From an uncultured Desulfobulbaceae bacterium (GTDB lineage: Bacteria > Desulfobacterota > Desulfobulbia > Desulfobulbales > Desulfobulbaceae), in assembly GCA_947259225.1 (NCBI GenBank), contig CAMYLK010000006.1, forward strand, positions 62,001-126,000: a DNA stretch of 64,000 bases. The letters run 5' to 3'. The notes below the pieces were generated by a model that was given only the letters and a program-made list of their open reading frames with translations, searched no databases and was not told the origin of the DNA. Positions 34,537-43,867 of this stretch are shown here, piece by piece. Position 1 is the stretch's first letter; each line of letters starts with the position of its first letter. The translations under genes were made by a program, and so were the position numbers.

Positions 34537-35727
34537 ATGCAGACATCTGTACAGCAAACAGCACAGCGGATAAATTCATGGCTGCTTCCATTGTTGGCAC
34601 TGAGCCTGACAGTGTCCACCTCAGCTCTCAGCGTGCTCGCCATCCTTATTTTCATTGTCTGGATTTTTGAGGGAAATTACCGGGATAAAATTTCAGAGAT
34701 ATTCAGCAACAGCGTAAGTATTGCCGTTATTTTCTACCTCGCTCTCCATGTTGTCGGGCTGCTGTGGAGTGAAGACAAATCAGGTGGATTCAGCATGCTT
34801 GAGAAACAGTGGAAACTCATGCTCATGCCTGTTTTCCTTACAATTGTTCAGCCAGAACATCGCAGAAGGTATGTCTGTTTTTTTCTGGCTGGACTGATTG
34901 GAGTTATGCTGGCTACGTACCTGTCCTGGTTTGACTTGTTCCATTATGGCGGGGCCTCGCCGGAACATCCTACGAGAAGACTGTTTCATATTGTCTATAA
35001 CCCCTTGCTGGCGCTGGGGTTTTATCTTGTGGCCCATGAGGCCCTCTGGGGAAGGCTGACACCCGGCAAAAGATCGTGTGTCATCATTATTGCACTTGCG
35101 ATGGCTCTGAACATGTTCATTACGGAGGGCAGAGCAGGGCAGGTCGCTTTCTTTGCCATGCTGGGGCTTCTTTTTCTCCAGTATTTCAGAAAAAATATCT
35201 TCAAAGGACTCATTATAGCGGGTGTTGTGTTACCTCTCATATTTGTAGCCGGGTATAAACTGAGCCCAACCTTTCACAAACGGGTGAATATGGTTGGTGA
35301 AGAGGTGAGCAGTTTTACTGACAATCCCAACACCTCCATTGGGTTGAGACTGCTGTTCTGGAAGAATTCATTGGAGATCATTAAAAATAACCCTGTATTT
35401 GGCGTAGGCACGGGAGATTTTGGCAGGGAATATGCAAAGATTAACAGTATCTCATCGCCCGGGATGGTTGCCACCGACAACCCGCATAACCAGTATGTGC
35501 TTGTTCTCTGTCAGTTTGGTCTCCTGGGCCTTGTCTCACTGTTAGCCATATTTTATGAGCAGTTAAGACAGGCTTTTGCTGTTGACGATGAATTCAGGAG
35601 GATCCGTTTTGCATTCCCTATTTTCTTCCTGGTCATTATGTTGAGTGAATCATACCTGATTGTTTATGAAACCGGGTTTGCCTTTTCCCTTTTCAGCGCT
35701 GTTTTTTACAGGGCCGAGCATTGTTAA
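34537..35727 (+). CDS. waaL: O-antigen ligase, WaaL-like
   Basis: 396 residues with about 11-12 hydrophobic segments. The Wzy_C-type loop is visible (GLRLLFWKNSLEIIKNNPVFGVGTGDF, and NPHNQYVLVLCQFGLLG with the His of the ligase motif). It joins polymer from undecaprenyl pyrophosphate to the lipid A core at the periplasmic face. The family also includes polymerase Wzy, which cannot be ruled out; the LPS neighbours favour ligase. Confidence 0.85.
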   Translation: MQTSVQQTAQRINSWLLPLLALSLTVSTSALSVLAILIFIVWIFEGNYRDKISEIFSNSVSIAVIFYLALHVVGLLWSEDKSGGFSMLEKQWKLMLMPVFLTIVQPEHRRRYVCFFLAGLIGVMLATYLSWFDLFHYGGASPEHPTRRLFHIVYNPLLALGFYLVAHEALWGRLTPGKRSCVIIIALAMALNMFITEGRAGQVAFFAMLGLLFLQYFRKNIFKGLIIAGVVLPLIFVAGYKLSPTFHKRVNMVGEEVSSFTDNPNTSIGLRLLFWKNSLEIIKNNPVFGVGTGDFGREYAKINSISSPGMVATDNPHNQYVLVLCQFGLLGLVSLLAIFYEQLRQAFAVDDEFRRIRFAFPIFFLVIMLSESYLIVYETGFAFSLFSAVFYRAEHC

Positions 35728-35802
35728 CGGATTGTATTTCGGTATAACTTAATAAAGAAGAATCGAGACTCATTAACTGATATTACAGAGCATGTATCGA
35801 AA

Positions 35803-37083
35803 ATGGTTTCCCCCGCGCGTCATTGGCTGATTTTATCATACCGCTCAAATATTGACGGTTCAGCCTGTGCCCAGCATATAGACGACCGACTTCCTTTTTT
35901 TGAGAAGAAAGGTGTGTCGCCGGTAATGCTGACCGGTCCAATCGGCAGACGTTATGATCACAGGCCGCATTTTCGAAGCTGGTCTGTCGCGCCTTCCGGG
36001 ATCCGTTTTGAATTGCGTCATTACCTGCGTAGGCGTTTTACGAAAAGATGGCAGTTCAAAAGCGTTGAAACTCTGCTCCTGCTTCCGGTACTTCCTTTCT
36101 ATCTTCTCGAAAAGATTATTATTAACCTGGAAAGCGAGTGGTCCTGGTTTTTTCTGGCTTATATCCGGGGATATATTTTATGCCGCCGTTACCGCCCCGA
36201 GGTTATTTATTCAACAGGTGGGACTCCATCAGCTCATGCAGCGGCAAGGTTGATAAGCCGGACAACAGGATTACCCTGGCTGGCTGAAACGCAGGATCCC
36301 CTTGTTCATGATCATGACTGGTCCAGGTCTAAAAGGGTCCGCAGGATATACGAATGGATGGAGCATGATATCTGTTCTAATGCAGACGGTTTTATTTTTC
36401 TGGCACAGGCAGCCCGGAAGAACATGGCGGACAGGACAGGGATGTCAAATTGCGGCAGGGTTATTTATCCTGGCGCAAATCCGGCCTTTTTTCAAAAGGG
36501 ACTTTATGTGAAAGGCCCTCAATGCCATTTTGCCCACTTTGGTACCCTCGCCGGCAGTCGTAATCTTGTGGTATTTCTCAAGGCTGTCAGTACCCTGATT
36601 GATAACGGCAAGGTAGATCGCGACCTTATCAGAATAGATGTTTACGGGTCCCTTGACAGCGCATCGCAAAAGTCTGCTAAGCAAATGGGGTTGAAAGATC
36701 TGCTGATAGATCATGGTCCGCTTGCCCGAAAGGATGCGCTTGCCGCCATGCAGAAGGCCGACTGTCTGCTGCTCGTGCAAAACACAATATTTTTCTCGTC
36801 GGAAACCATCCCGTCAAAAGTCTACGAGTATATGCAAAGCGGGAGGCCCATTCTCGGCCTGATCCATCACAACATCGAACTGACAGAAATGTTGAATAAG
36901 AACGGATATTTTGTAGCTCCAGCAGAGGATGTGGCAGGTGTGAAAGCTGAAGTTGAAAAAATAATTGACGCGTTCCGGCAGAACTCTCTCTCGTCATATG
37001 AACAAAGCGATGTGTTGACGGTCAACAATGCTGTCGATCAGTTGATCCATATAGGAGAAGATGCCGTGATACAGATACGATGA
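35803..37083 (+). CDS. GT4-type glycosyltransferase
   Basis: 426 residues of GT-B fold. The N-terminal half has a long basic amphipathic region (RRRFTKRWQFKS) and a hydrophobic membrane-touching segment. The C-terminal half includes FAHFGTLAGSRNLVVFLKAV, VYGSLDSASQKSAK, LADCLLLVQNT-like text and ETIPSKVYEYMQSGRPILGL, the E-x(7)-E nucleotide-sugar motif region of group 1 enzymes. It probably adds an LPS core or O-unit sugar. Its stop overlaps the start of the broken methyltransferase (ATGA). Confidence 0.8.
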   Translation: MVSPARHWLILSYRSNIDGSACAQHIDDRLPFFEKKGVSPVMLTGPIGRRYDHRPHFRSWSVAPSGIRFELRHYLRRRFTKRWQFKSVETLLLLPVLPFYLLEKIIINLESEWSWFFLAYIRGYILCRRYRPEVIYSTGGTPSAHAAARLISRTTGLPWLAETQDPLVHDHDWSRSKRVRRIYEWMEHDICSNADGFIFLAQAARKNMADRTGMSNCGRVIYPGANPAFFQKGLYVKGPQCHFAHFGTLAGSRNLVVFLKAVSTLIDNGKVDRDLIRIDVYGSLDSASQKSAKQMGLKDLLIDHGPLARKDALAAMQKADCLLLVQNTIFFSSETIPSKVYEYMQSGRPILGLIHHNIELTEMLNKNGYFVAPAEDVAGVKAEVEKIIDAFRQNSLSSYEQSDVLTVNNAVDQLIHIGEDAVIQIR

Positions 37084-37562
37084 ACAGCCCTGAATCCCGC
37101 AAGAGAAATATTATCCCGCCAGCAGCAAAAGAGTTACTTCACGGTCGATGATTTATTTTGCATACCTTTTGCAGACCGGATGTTTGATGTAGTTTTTACA
37201 GTGTAGTGCTTGAGCATTTCGATTATAATGTCCGGGTCAGGGCGGTAAAGGAAATGGTGCGTGTGGTCAGGCAGGGAGGAAGGCAGGTAATCGGTCTGCC
37301 GAACCAATGCAGTTAACCTTACCGCTATTCATATGAATAGCGTAAAAAAAAACGTGGGGCCGTATACTGATGAACGCCGGCCTTATGACCTGTCAGATGA
37401 AATACAGCCTGCAGGGTAAATGTCGGGCAGATGCGTGATACAGTGAGCAGGGAAACAGCACTTCATTTTCTTCGCAGGTTCCAGAGAATGCTGTTCCGGA
37501 TATCAGGAGTATTTAAATCGTATGAAGGTAAACTTACCATTCTCACCTTTACCAGAGAGTAG
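37080..37562 (+). pseudogene. broken SAM-dependent methyltransferase
   Basis: Pieces of one class I methyltransferase lie in order in different frames: MNSPESRKRN at 37080, SYFTVDDLFCIPFADRMFDV, then after a lost base VLEHFDYNVRVRAVKEMVRV with the LEH motif, then QGGRQVIGLPNQ, NVGPYTDERRPYDLSDEI, and a C-terminal ISGVFKSYEGKLTILTF. At least two frameshifts and internal stops make it non-functional. It starts with a 4-base overlap to the GT4 gene and sits before wecB, so it was once part of the LPS operon. Confidence 0.7.
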
Positions 37563-37565
37563 GAA

Positions 37566-38714
37566 TTGAAACTTCCTCTTGTACTCTGTATTTTCGGGAC
37601 CCGACCTGAAGCCATAAAAATGGCGCCTGTTATCCAGGAACTGGGAAAGTATGGTAATCGGGTCCGCACAAAGGTCTGTGTGACTGCCCAGCACCGTGAA
37701 ATGCTTGATCAGGTCCTGGGGCTTTTTATGATTACACCGGATTATGACCTGGATATCATGCGGGAAGGACAGGACCTGTATGACCTTACTGCCAGACTTC
37801 TCGAAAAACTCGGCCCTGTGATGGAAAAAGAAGAACCGGATCTGGTACTGGTGCACGGTGACACTACAACGACTATGGCCGCATCACTGGCAGCTTATTA
37901 CGGTGAAATAGCAGTTGGCCATGTTGAGGCGGGCCTTCGTACCGGCGATAAATCCCGTCCTTTTCCCGAAGAGATAAACAGGAGGATAACGGGATTACTT
38001 GCGGATCTACATTTTACACCGACCGAAAAAGGGAGGAAGAACCTTCTCCGGGAAGGGGTAGTGCCTGAGAGTATCCATGTTACCGGCAATACAGTTGTTG
38101 ATGCACTTTTTCAAGTTAAGAACCGGATAGAGCAGGACGAAAAACTGTGCCACCGTTTGACAGAAAAATTTTCATGGCTTGACATAAACAGGAGGCTGGT
38201 TGTGATTACCGGCCACCGCCGGGAGAATTTCGGCAGGGGAATGGAGGAAATCTGTCAGGCCCTGGTAGACCTTTCTCGGAAATGGTCCGATGTGGATTTC
38301 GTCTATCCGGTTCACCTGAACCCGAACGTGCTTGAACCGGTGGATCAGATTCTCCGCGCAGCAGACCGGAATAATCTTCATTTGATTGAACCGCTCGATT
38401 ACCTTTCCTTTGTTTATCTTCTGCTACAATCAGATGTCGTGCTCACTGATTCCGGTGGTATTCAGGAGGAGGCCCCCTCGCTGGGCAAACCAGTGGTTGT
38501 TATGCGGGAAACTACAGAGAGGCCGGAGGCTGTAGAGGCAGGGACAGTATGCCTGGCCGGCACATCAGGGGATGTCATTGTTGAAAAAGTATCAAAGCTC
38601 CTTTCCGATAGCGGGTATTATGCGGAAATGAGCCGTGCCGTCAATCCATATGGTGACGGGCTCGCCGGAGGGAGAATTGCCCGGGCAGTTACGGAATACC
38701 TGGAAAATAAATAG
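37566..38714 (+). CDS. wecB: UDP-N-acetylglucosamine 2-epimerase
   Basis: 382 residues. LCIFGTRPEAIKMAPVIQEL, VHGDTTTTMAASLAAYY, GHVEAGLRTGDKSRPFPEEI, ITGHRRENFGRGM and LTDSGGIQEEAPSLGKP are the full set of non-hydrolysing epimerase motifs. It interconverts UDP-GlcNAc and UDP-ManNAc for surface polysaccharide. The start is TTG 37566, set by family alignment (KLPLVLCIFGTRPE). It is the last glycan gene before the secretion operon, 15 bases upstream of gspI. Confidence 0.95.
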   Translation: MKLPLVLCIFGTRPEAIKMAPVIQELGKYGNRVRTKVCVTAQHREMLDQVLGLFMITPDYDLDIMREGQDLYDLTARLLEKLGPVMEKEEPDLVLVHGDTTTTMAASLAAYYGEIAVGHVEAGLRTGDKSRPFPEEINRRITGLLADLHFTPTEKGRKNLLREGVVPESIHVTGNTVVDALFQVKNRIEQDEKLCHRLTEKFSWLDINRRLVVITGHRRENFGRGMEEICQALVDLSRKWSDVDFVYPVHLNPNVLEPVDQILRAADRNNLHLIEPLDYLSFVYLLLQSDVVLTDSGGIQEEAPSLGKPVVVMRETTERPEAVEAGTVCLAGTSGDVIVEKVSKLLSDSGYYAEMSRAVNPYGDGLAGGRIARAVTEYLENK

Positions 38715-38729
38715 TTGGATGGCAGCAGG

Positions 38730-39140
38730 ATGAGTAATACACCACAATCCGGGTTCACTTTTCTTGAAGTAATGATTGCCGTTGCAGTCATTGCCATCGC
38801 AGTGGTCACCCTTATCGGTTCACAATCACAGAGTGTTTCAACAGCTACCGTGTCACGTGAAAACATAATGGCATCACTCCTCGCCCAGAAAAAGCTCTCT
38901 CAACTGGAATCATTGGGTTTTGACGAGCTCTACTCTGAAGAAGGTGATTTTGAAGACAGCTCTACAAATTACAGATGGCAGACAGACGTGAATACCCTGA
39001 GCGGTGACGAAACAGGCATTGAAGGCACTGATGATATGCTCAAAACAATTGATCTGAATATTATGCTGGGTGAGAATAATAGAGTGGTATATAGCGTGAG
39101 ATCAATTGTCATGAAAAAAATTATACCGGAAGAAAAGTGA
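38730..39140 (+). CDS. gspI: type II secretion minor pseudopilin GspI
   Basis: 136 residues from ATG 38730 (MSNTPQSGFTFLEVMIAV); the track's TTG at 38715 adds five residues. The prepilin site is SG/FTFLEVMIAVAVIAIAVV, with the +5 Glu, cut and methylated by PilD/GspO. The C-terminal part (WQTDVNTL, IDLNIML) fits the small GspI globular domain. It would join GspJ and GspK at the pseudopilus tip. It overlaps gspJ by 4 bases. Confidence 0.85.
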   Translation: MSNTPQSGFTFLEVMIAVAVIAIAVVTLIGSQSQSVSTATVSRENIMASLLAQKKLSQLESLGFDELYSEEGDFEDSSTNYRWQTDVNTLSGDETGIEGTDDMLKTIDLNIMLGENNRVVYSVRSIVMKKIIPEEK

Positions 39141-39868
39141 CAACCAGTCTGAAAAAAAAATTCCCGCTGCCAGATTGTGAAAAAGGGATGACCCTGCTGG
39201 AAGTGATGCTGGCTATTATGATGCTGGCTACGGTTATGGCCATGATCTCAATTTCAATTTCCGGCAGTGTTAATGTTATTGATGCTACTGAAAAACAGGG
39301 TGAAATTTATTATCGTGCCCAGGTGACACTGCAGAGAATAAGCGAAGATCTTGTATCGGCACTTCTCGTTGAAGGAATTGAATTCACAGGCAGCAGCTCA
39401 GAGAATTCAGGTGAAACAGGAAATCTTCTGGAGTTCACTTCTACTGCACACATTGTTTTTGATCAGGAGAACGACCATCCTGGAATTGCCCTGATATCAT
39501 ATACTCTGAAGCCAGACCCGGACAATGATAATGAATTTGTTCTGCTCCGTTCTGACACCGTGCTCAGAACATTTGACCAGACAGCCGATTACAGAGATGA
39601 AGAGAAAGATGGATTTCTTCTCGGTGACCGGTTGCGATCAGTTAAATTCTCCTATTTCAACGATGCAGGTGAGGAGTTTGATACCTGGTCATCAGAACCT
39701 CAAGACAGTGATGACGAGCTGGACAGAAGACTGCCGGTATCCATTAATGTTACCCTTGAGTTCTGGCTGAATCATGAAGATGAGACCTCAATCGAGTTTA
39801 CGACGGGAGTCATGCTTCCCATGGGACTGTTAAATACCGAGGTCAGTCCGGGGGGGAACAGTGCATAA
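39137..39868 (+). CDS. gspJ: type II secretion minor pseudopilin GspJ
   Basis: 243 residues from GTG 39137. The prepilin motif KG/MTLLEVMLAIMMLATVMAM has the +5 Glu. The globular part holds LQRISEDLVSALL and LRSVKFSYFNDAGEEFDTW, typical of GspJ. It is rich in Asp/Glu. It belongs to the I-J-K tip complex, with overlaps of 4 and 8 bases on either side. Confidence 0.85.
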   Translation: MTTSLKKKFPLPDCEKGMTLLEVMLAIMMLATVMAMISISISGSVNVIDATEKQGEIYYRAQVTLQRISEDLVSALLVEGIEFTGSSSENSGETGNLLEFTSTAHIVFDQENDHPGIALISYTLKPDPDNDNEFVLLRSDTVLRTFDQTADYRDEEKDGFLLGDRLRSVKFSYFNDAGEEFDTWSSEPQDSDDELDRRLPVSINVTLEFWLNHEDETSIEFTTGVMLPMGLLNTEVSPGGNSA

Positions 39869-40862
39869 CCGTAATCAGTCAGGCATGGCGCTGGTACTTG
39901 CGCTTTTGGCTGTCAGCTTTCTGATTGCCATAACAGTTCAGCTGTTTAACTCTGTTAACTGGCAGGTGCAGGCCTCATCAAATTTTCGTGATAGCATCAA
40001 TATTGATGCCATGAACCGCTCGGCTCTGAGCATGGCAAGGGCAGCATTGCTGGCGGACCAGAACGCAAATAATTTTGACTCCCATTTTGATGACTGGAGT
40101 GCACTGGAAAAAAACAATATGGACACCCTGTTCGAAGATTCTGATATTTCTATTACTATCACGGATCTGTCTGGCAAGTTGCAGGTCAATGCCCTGGTTT
40201 CCGTTGAGAAAGATGCAAAACAGCGCCAGGCCCGGGAATACCTTCAGTATAGCCTGTGGGTGAGGTTTCTTACTTCCGGCAGGTTCGCTGTTGAAGACGA
40301 GATAGAAGCGGCAGTCCTCATAGATTCCATTAAAGACTGGATAGATGAAGATGACGAAGAAAGGGATAACGGTGCGGAAAAAGGATTCTATCAGTCACTT
40401 GACAATCCTTACTCCCCAAGAAATAACCCTGTTCAGTACCCTGAGGAATTATTGTTAATTCGGGGCATGACCAAAGATATTTTTTATGGTAATGAAGAAT
40501 ACTCCGGTATATCGGATTATTTGACCGTAACCGGAAGGGACGGTATGATAAATATCAACACTGCACCTGAGCAGGTTCTGAAGGCACTGGCCGAAGATCT
40601 GGACGATGAGATGGTGCAGAGTCTGATTGAGTTCAGGCAGGAGGAAGAAAACAAGAATTCTCTTGCCAATGCCCAATGGTACCGGCAGGTCAGCGGTTTC
40701 CCCGGAGATATTTCGCTGAGCCAGGACTTGCTAACAGTAATAAGCTATTATTTCAGAGTATCTTCTTCTGTACAGATGAGGGAAATGTCCAGAAAAGGAA
40801 GCGGAGTCATATATCGCGACGAAAGCGGAGCCCAGAGACTGTTGCGCTGGGATATAGAGTAG
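39861..40862 (+). CDS. gspK: type II secretion minor pseudopilin GspK
   Basis: 333 residues from GTG 39861. The N-terminus SGMALVLALLAVSFLIAITVQL is a prepilin helix without Glu at +5, the usual GspK exception. The large domain includes SDLSGKLQVNALV-like text (ITDLSGKLQVNALV), DSIKDWIDEDDEERDNGAE, the PYSPRNNPVQYPEELLLIRGM block and INTAPEQVLKALA. GspK caps the pseudopilus and its bulk blocks further elongation at the tip. Confidence 0.9.
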   Translation: MHNRNQSGMALVLALLAVSFLIAITVQLFNSVNWQVQASSNFRDSINIDAMNRSALSMARAALLADQNANNFDSHFDDWSALEKNNMDTLFEDSDISITITDLSGKLQVNALVSVEKDAKQRQAREYLQYSLWVRFLTSGRFAVEDEIEAAVLIDSIKDWIDEDDEERDNGAEKGFYQSLDNPYSPRNNPVQYPEELLLIRGMTKDIFYGNEEYSGISDYLTVTGRDGMININTAPEQVLKALAEDLDDEMVQSLIEFRQEEENKNSLANAQWYRQVSGFPGDISLSQDLLTVISYYFRVSSSVQMREMSRKGSGVIYRDESGAQRLLRWDIE

Positions 40863-40868
40863 AGTTGA

Positions 40869-42374
40869 ATGAAAAAAAAGATCCTTGGCATAGATATAAA
40901 TGACTGTTTCCTGTCCGCTGTTGTTATTGAACAGAGCAGGCAGGAAATTCGTATATTATCATGCGGTTCTGTCGGGATTGATGGAGAAACTTCCATAAAT
41001 GAAATACTCCCTGAACTCCTTGAACAGGTATCATGGAGCGGCGGAATGTCCTGCTGCGGAATTTCTTTGTCAGGTGCCAGCCTGCGGAACCTTTCTATTC
41101 CGTTTATCGATAAAGGCAAAATTAATCAAATACTGCCATTTGAACTGGAAGATCAGCTCATCACCCCGGCCAGTGACCAGATTGTCGAATACTCCATAAC
41201 AGGTACTTCAGACCAATCCAGTCATGTTCTTGTTGCTGGTATCGAAAACAGGGTTCTGCGGCATCACCTTGAAAATCTGCAATCATCAGGTCTTGACCCC
41301 GACATTCTTACTTTTCGGATAGTTGCTCTTGCGGAACAGCTGCTGCACGATGGGAAATCAAACCCAAGCTTTCTCCTGCTTGACGCAGGGCTTCATTCCA
41401 TAAGTATCCTTAATGTCCACCAGGGACAGATTGTCTTCATGCGACACCTGCCCTACCCGGACAGGATGTTTACCAAGGCACCGTTTATCTTTACGGAAGG
41501 CAGGACGACTATAGCTCAGCCGGATGAGGCTGCTGCATGTATCTCGAGCCTTTGTAAGGACATAAAACGCAGTATTGGTTTTTATAGCTTGGAAACCGGA
41601 CTGGAAGTTTCGCCTGAACAGATTATTTTGACAGGTTGCATGGTACAAGCCGATGTCTTCCAGGAAACCATAAGCTCTGAGTTCGGCCAGGATATCATAG
41701 TCACCGATATCAAGCAGGATGCAAAAATATCTTTGAGCGGCTCCGCCCATGAAACATGGGATTTTGCCCTCCATGACCATGCTCTTTCCCTTGCTATAAA
41801 AGGGATGAGGAAAAAACAGTTCTTCAATTTCCGGAAAGATGAGTTTGCCCCTCCAGGATCATTATTTACTTCAAAACGCAACCTGTTGGCTGCATCTGTG
41901 TTACTTTTCCTGGTCATTGGCGGTTGGCTTGGATTTATGGGGGTCGATTACTTTTCCCTGAAGAGTAAATATGATGAAATCGGTGGAAAGATGCAGGCTG
42001 TGTTTAAGGAAACTTTTCCTGAAAGAACCAGGATCAGTGACCCACTTCTTGAAATGAAAGCAAGCATCAGGAATATTCAAGCACCCTCAATCGCCACCCC
42101 TGTTTTTTCAGGAGACAAGAGGGCGCTGAATCTTATAGCCGATATTTCAGGAAGAATACCCGGCACCGTAAAAATAGAAGTTTCCCGTCTGGTTATAGAC
42201 CAGGAATCGGTTCACATGAAGGGGACTACCGACACTTTCAATAATGTTAACATCATCCAGAGCAGTCTGCGCAAATCCCCCCTCTATCAGGATGTTGATA
42301 TTGTATCCGCTGCCGCAGACAAGGACAGTGACAAGATACGATTTGAGCTGAGAATGCAGACAGGAGGTGTGTGA
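40869..42374 (+). CDS. gspL: type II secretion inner-membrane protein GspL
   Basis: 501 residues. An actin-like cytoplasmic domain (GIDINDCFLSAVVIEQ at the start; LLLDAGLHSISIL) spans about 1-320. One membrane helix (NLLAASVLLFLVIGGWLGFMG, about 338-358) leads to a periplasmic ferredoxin-like domain (ILNLIADISGRIP-like, VSRLVIDQESVHMKG). GspL couples the GspE ATPase to the pseudopilus platform. The PilM/PilN-like layout is clear. gspM overlaps it by 4 bases. Confidence 0.85.
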   Translation: MKKKILGIDINDCFLSAVVIEQSRQEIRILSCGSVGIDGETSINEILPELLEQVSWSGGMSCCGISLSGASLRNLSIPFIDKGKINQILPFELEDQLITPASDQIVEYSITGTSDQSSHVLVAGIENRVLRHHLENLQSSGLDPDILTFRIVALAEQLLHDGKSNPSFLLLDAGLHSISILNVHQGQIVFMRHLPYPDRMFTKAPFIFTEGRTTIAQPDEAAACISSLCKDIKRSIGFYSLETGLEVSPEQIILTGCMVQADVFQETISSEFGQDIIVTDIKQDAKISLSGSAHETWDFALHDHALSLAIKGMRKKQFFNFRKDEFAPPGSLFTSKRNLLAASVLLFLVIGGWLGFMGVDYFSLKSKYDEIGGKMQAVFKETFPERTRISDPLLEMKASIRNIQAPSIATPVFSGDKRALNLIADISGRIPGTVKIEVSRLVIDQESVHMKGTTDTFNNVNIIQSSLRKSPLYQDVDIVSAAADKDSDKIRFELRMQTGGV

Positions 42375-42916
42375 TGGTAAAAATTACACCTCGTGATCGC
42401 CGGATACTTCTTGTTGGCGGGATATGTGTCCTGATTTTTCTTGTGCTGCAGTTTGTGGTATTTCCACTGGTCGAAAATCGTAACCGGTTAAAGAAAGGCC
42501 TGGCAGCTCGCGAGAAAGGTATGGTGGAAATGAAAGAATTGCAGGCCCGCTATCGTGAGCTGAACAGTAAAGCCAGCACCCTGTCTGATCAGCTTGCAAA
42601 ACGCGATGCCAATTTCAGCCTTTTTTCCTTTCTTGAACAGAATGCTGCCAAGGCTAAAGTTAAAAAGAATATAGCCTACATGAAACCATCCGAAGTGGCG
42701 GATGACGGTCCTTTCAAGGAAATTTTAATTGAAATGAAGCTCCAGGCAGTTACTCTAAAACAGCTTGTAAAATTTTTGAAGCGTATTGAATCTCCGGAGA
42801 ACACGGTAGCTTTGAAGAGAATCTCAATCCAGGAGAATAAAAAGGAAAAACAGACCCTTGATGTAGTTCTTCAGGTCATCAGCCTTGCCCGGAACACTTC
42901 CGGTGAGTTGGAGTAG
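42371..42916 (+). CDS. gspM: type II secretion protein GspM
   Basis: 181 residues. A short basic head, one membrane helix (ILLVGGICVLIFLVLQFVVFPL, about 12-33), a coiled coil (LKKGLAAREKGMVEMKELQARY) and a small periplasmic ferredoxin-like domain match GspM, the partner of GspL. Assignment rests on layout plus its place between gspL and gspN. Confidence 0.8.
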   Translation: MMVKITPRDRRILLVGGICVLIFLVLQFVVFPLVENRNRLKKGLAAREKGMVEMKELQARYRELNSKASTLSDQLAKRDANFSLFSFLEQNAAKAKVKKNIAYMKPSEVADDGPFKEILIEMKLQAVTLKQLVKFLKRIESPENTVALKRISIQENKKEKQTLDVVLQVISLARNTSGELE

Positions 42917-42926
42917 GGAGGCAGTG

Positions 42927-43865
42927 TTGAAAAAGGTACTGCGCTGGTTCCTTGTCAGTCTCGGTTATCTCCTGTACACAACGGGGGTCATCATTATCCT
43001 GTTATGGCTGCTTTTCCCTGCCGGAACAGTAAAGACGTGGCTGCAGGGAGAGCTTCATAAGGTTAATCCGCTGCTGGTCTGGGAAATAAAGGACATGGAA
43101 GCAGCTTTTCCGCTGCGACTCAGGATGACGGATATCAGCATTCACTCTAAAAATGACATGAAATCTCCTCTGGTAGAGGTTGCCGAACTGCAGCTTGCAC
43201 CGGATATGAAGGAGCTTGTGAAGCTGAAAAAAAATATACCTGTAGCCTACCGCATGAAAACCCTGGACGGATCGGTAAAGGGGAAACTCCTGGTTCCTGA
43301 GAATTTAACTACACTTCAATGTTCTGGAGATCTCAAGGATATTGAGATAGGAAGGCTTGAGGGTTTCTGGCAGAAAGTCAGTCGAACCGGATCTGGAAAG
43401 CTGTCAGGCACTTTTACCTACAATGGTTTATTGCGGAAACCTTTTCGTGGTGAACTTGAGGCGGATATAACTGTTACTGACGGTAAAGTGGATCTGGTGC
43501 AGAAAACTTTTGGCCTGGATATTATGGAATTTAAAACGATGAATACTACTGTTTCAGCAAAGGACAGGATCGTCAATGTCAAAGACGGGAAAATGGAATC
43601 CCGACTTTTTTCAGCTGATTTTGAAGGGGTTATGTCGCTTTCGGACAACCTGTTTACCAGTGGTCTTAAAGTCAAAGGTTCTGTTGAGCCACGCCCTGAA
43701 TTGCTGGGGCGTCTGGATAATGATGTTGCGATCACTTTCATCAAGAGCCAGCTGCGTGATGATAAACTTTCGTTTGCAATTAGTGGCTCTCTTCTTGAAC
43801 CGGGTATCCTGTTTAAAGGAACTTCAGGCGTGATTGACGGAATTATTGAAGGGGGCTCGAGATAA
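42927..43865 (+). CDS. gspN: type II secretion protein GspN
   Basis: About 313 residues. I moved the start from 42885 to TTG 42927, because GGGAGG lies 5 bases upstream and the earlier codons lie inside gspM; GTG 42924 is also possible. One N-terminal membrane helix (VLRWFLVSLGYLLYTTGVIIILLWLLF) and an AsmA-like periplasmic part (SVKGKLLVPENLTTLQCSGDLKDIEIG, KLSGTFTYNG) identify the delta-proteobacterial GspN type. Its function in secretion is not well defined. Confidence 0.75.
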   Translation: MKKVLRWFLVSLGYLLYTTGVIIILLWLLFPAGTVKTWLQGELHKVNPLLVWEIKDMEAAFPLRLRMTDISIHSKNDMKSPLVEVAELQLAPDMKELVKLKKNIPVAYRMKTLDGSVKGKLLVPENLTTLQCSGDLKDIEIGRLEGFWQKVSRTGSGKLSGTFTYNGLLRKPFRGELEADITVTDGKVDLVQKTFGLDIMEFKTMNTTVSAKDRIVNVKDGKMESRLFSADFEGVMSLSDNLFTSGLKVKGSVEPRPELLGRLDNDVAITFIKSQLRDDKLSFAISGSLLEPGILFKGTSGVIDGIIEGGSR

Positions 43866-43867
43866 CA

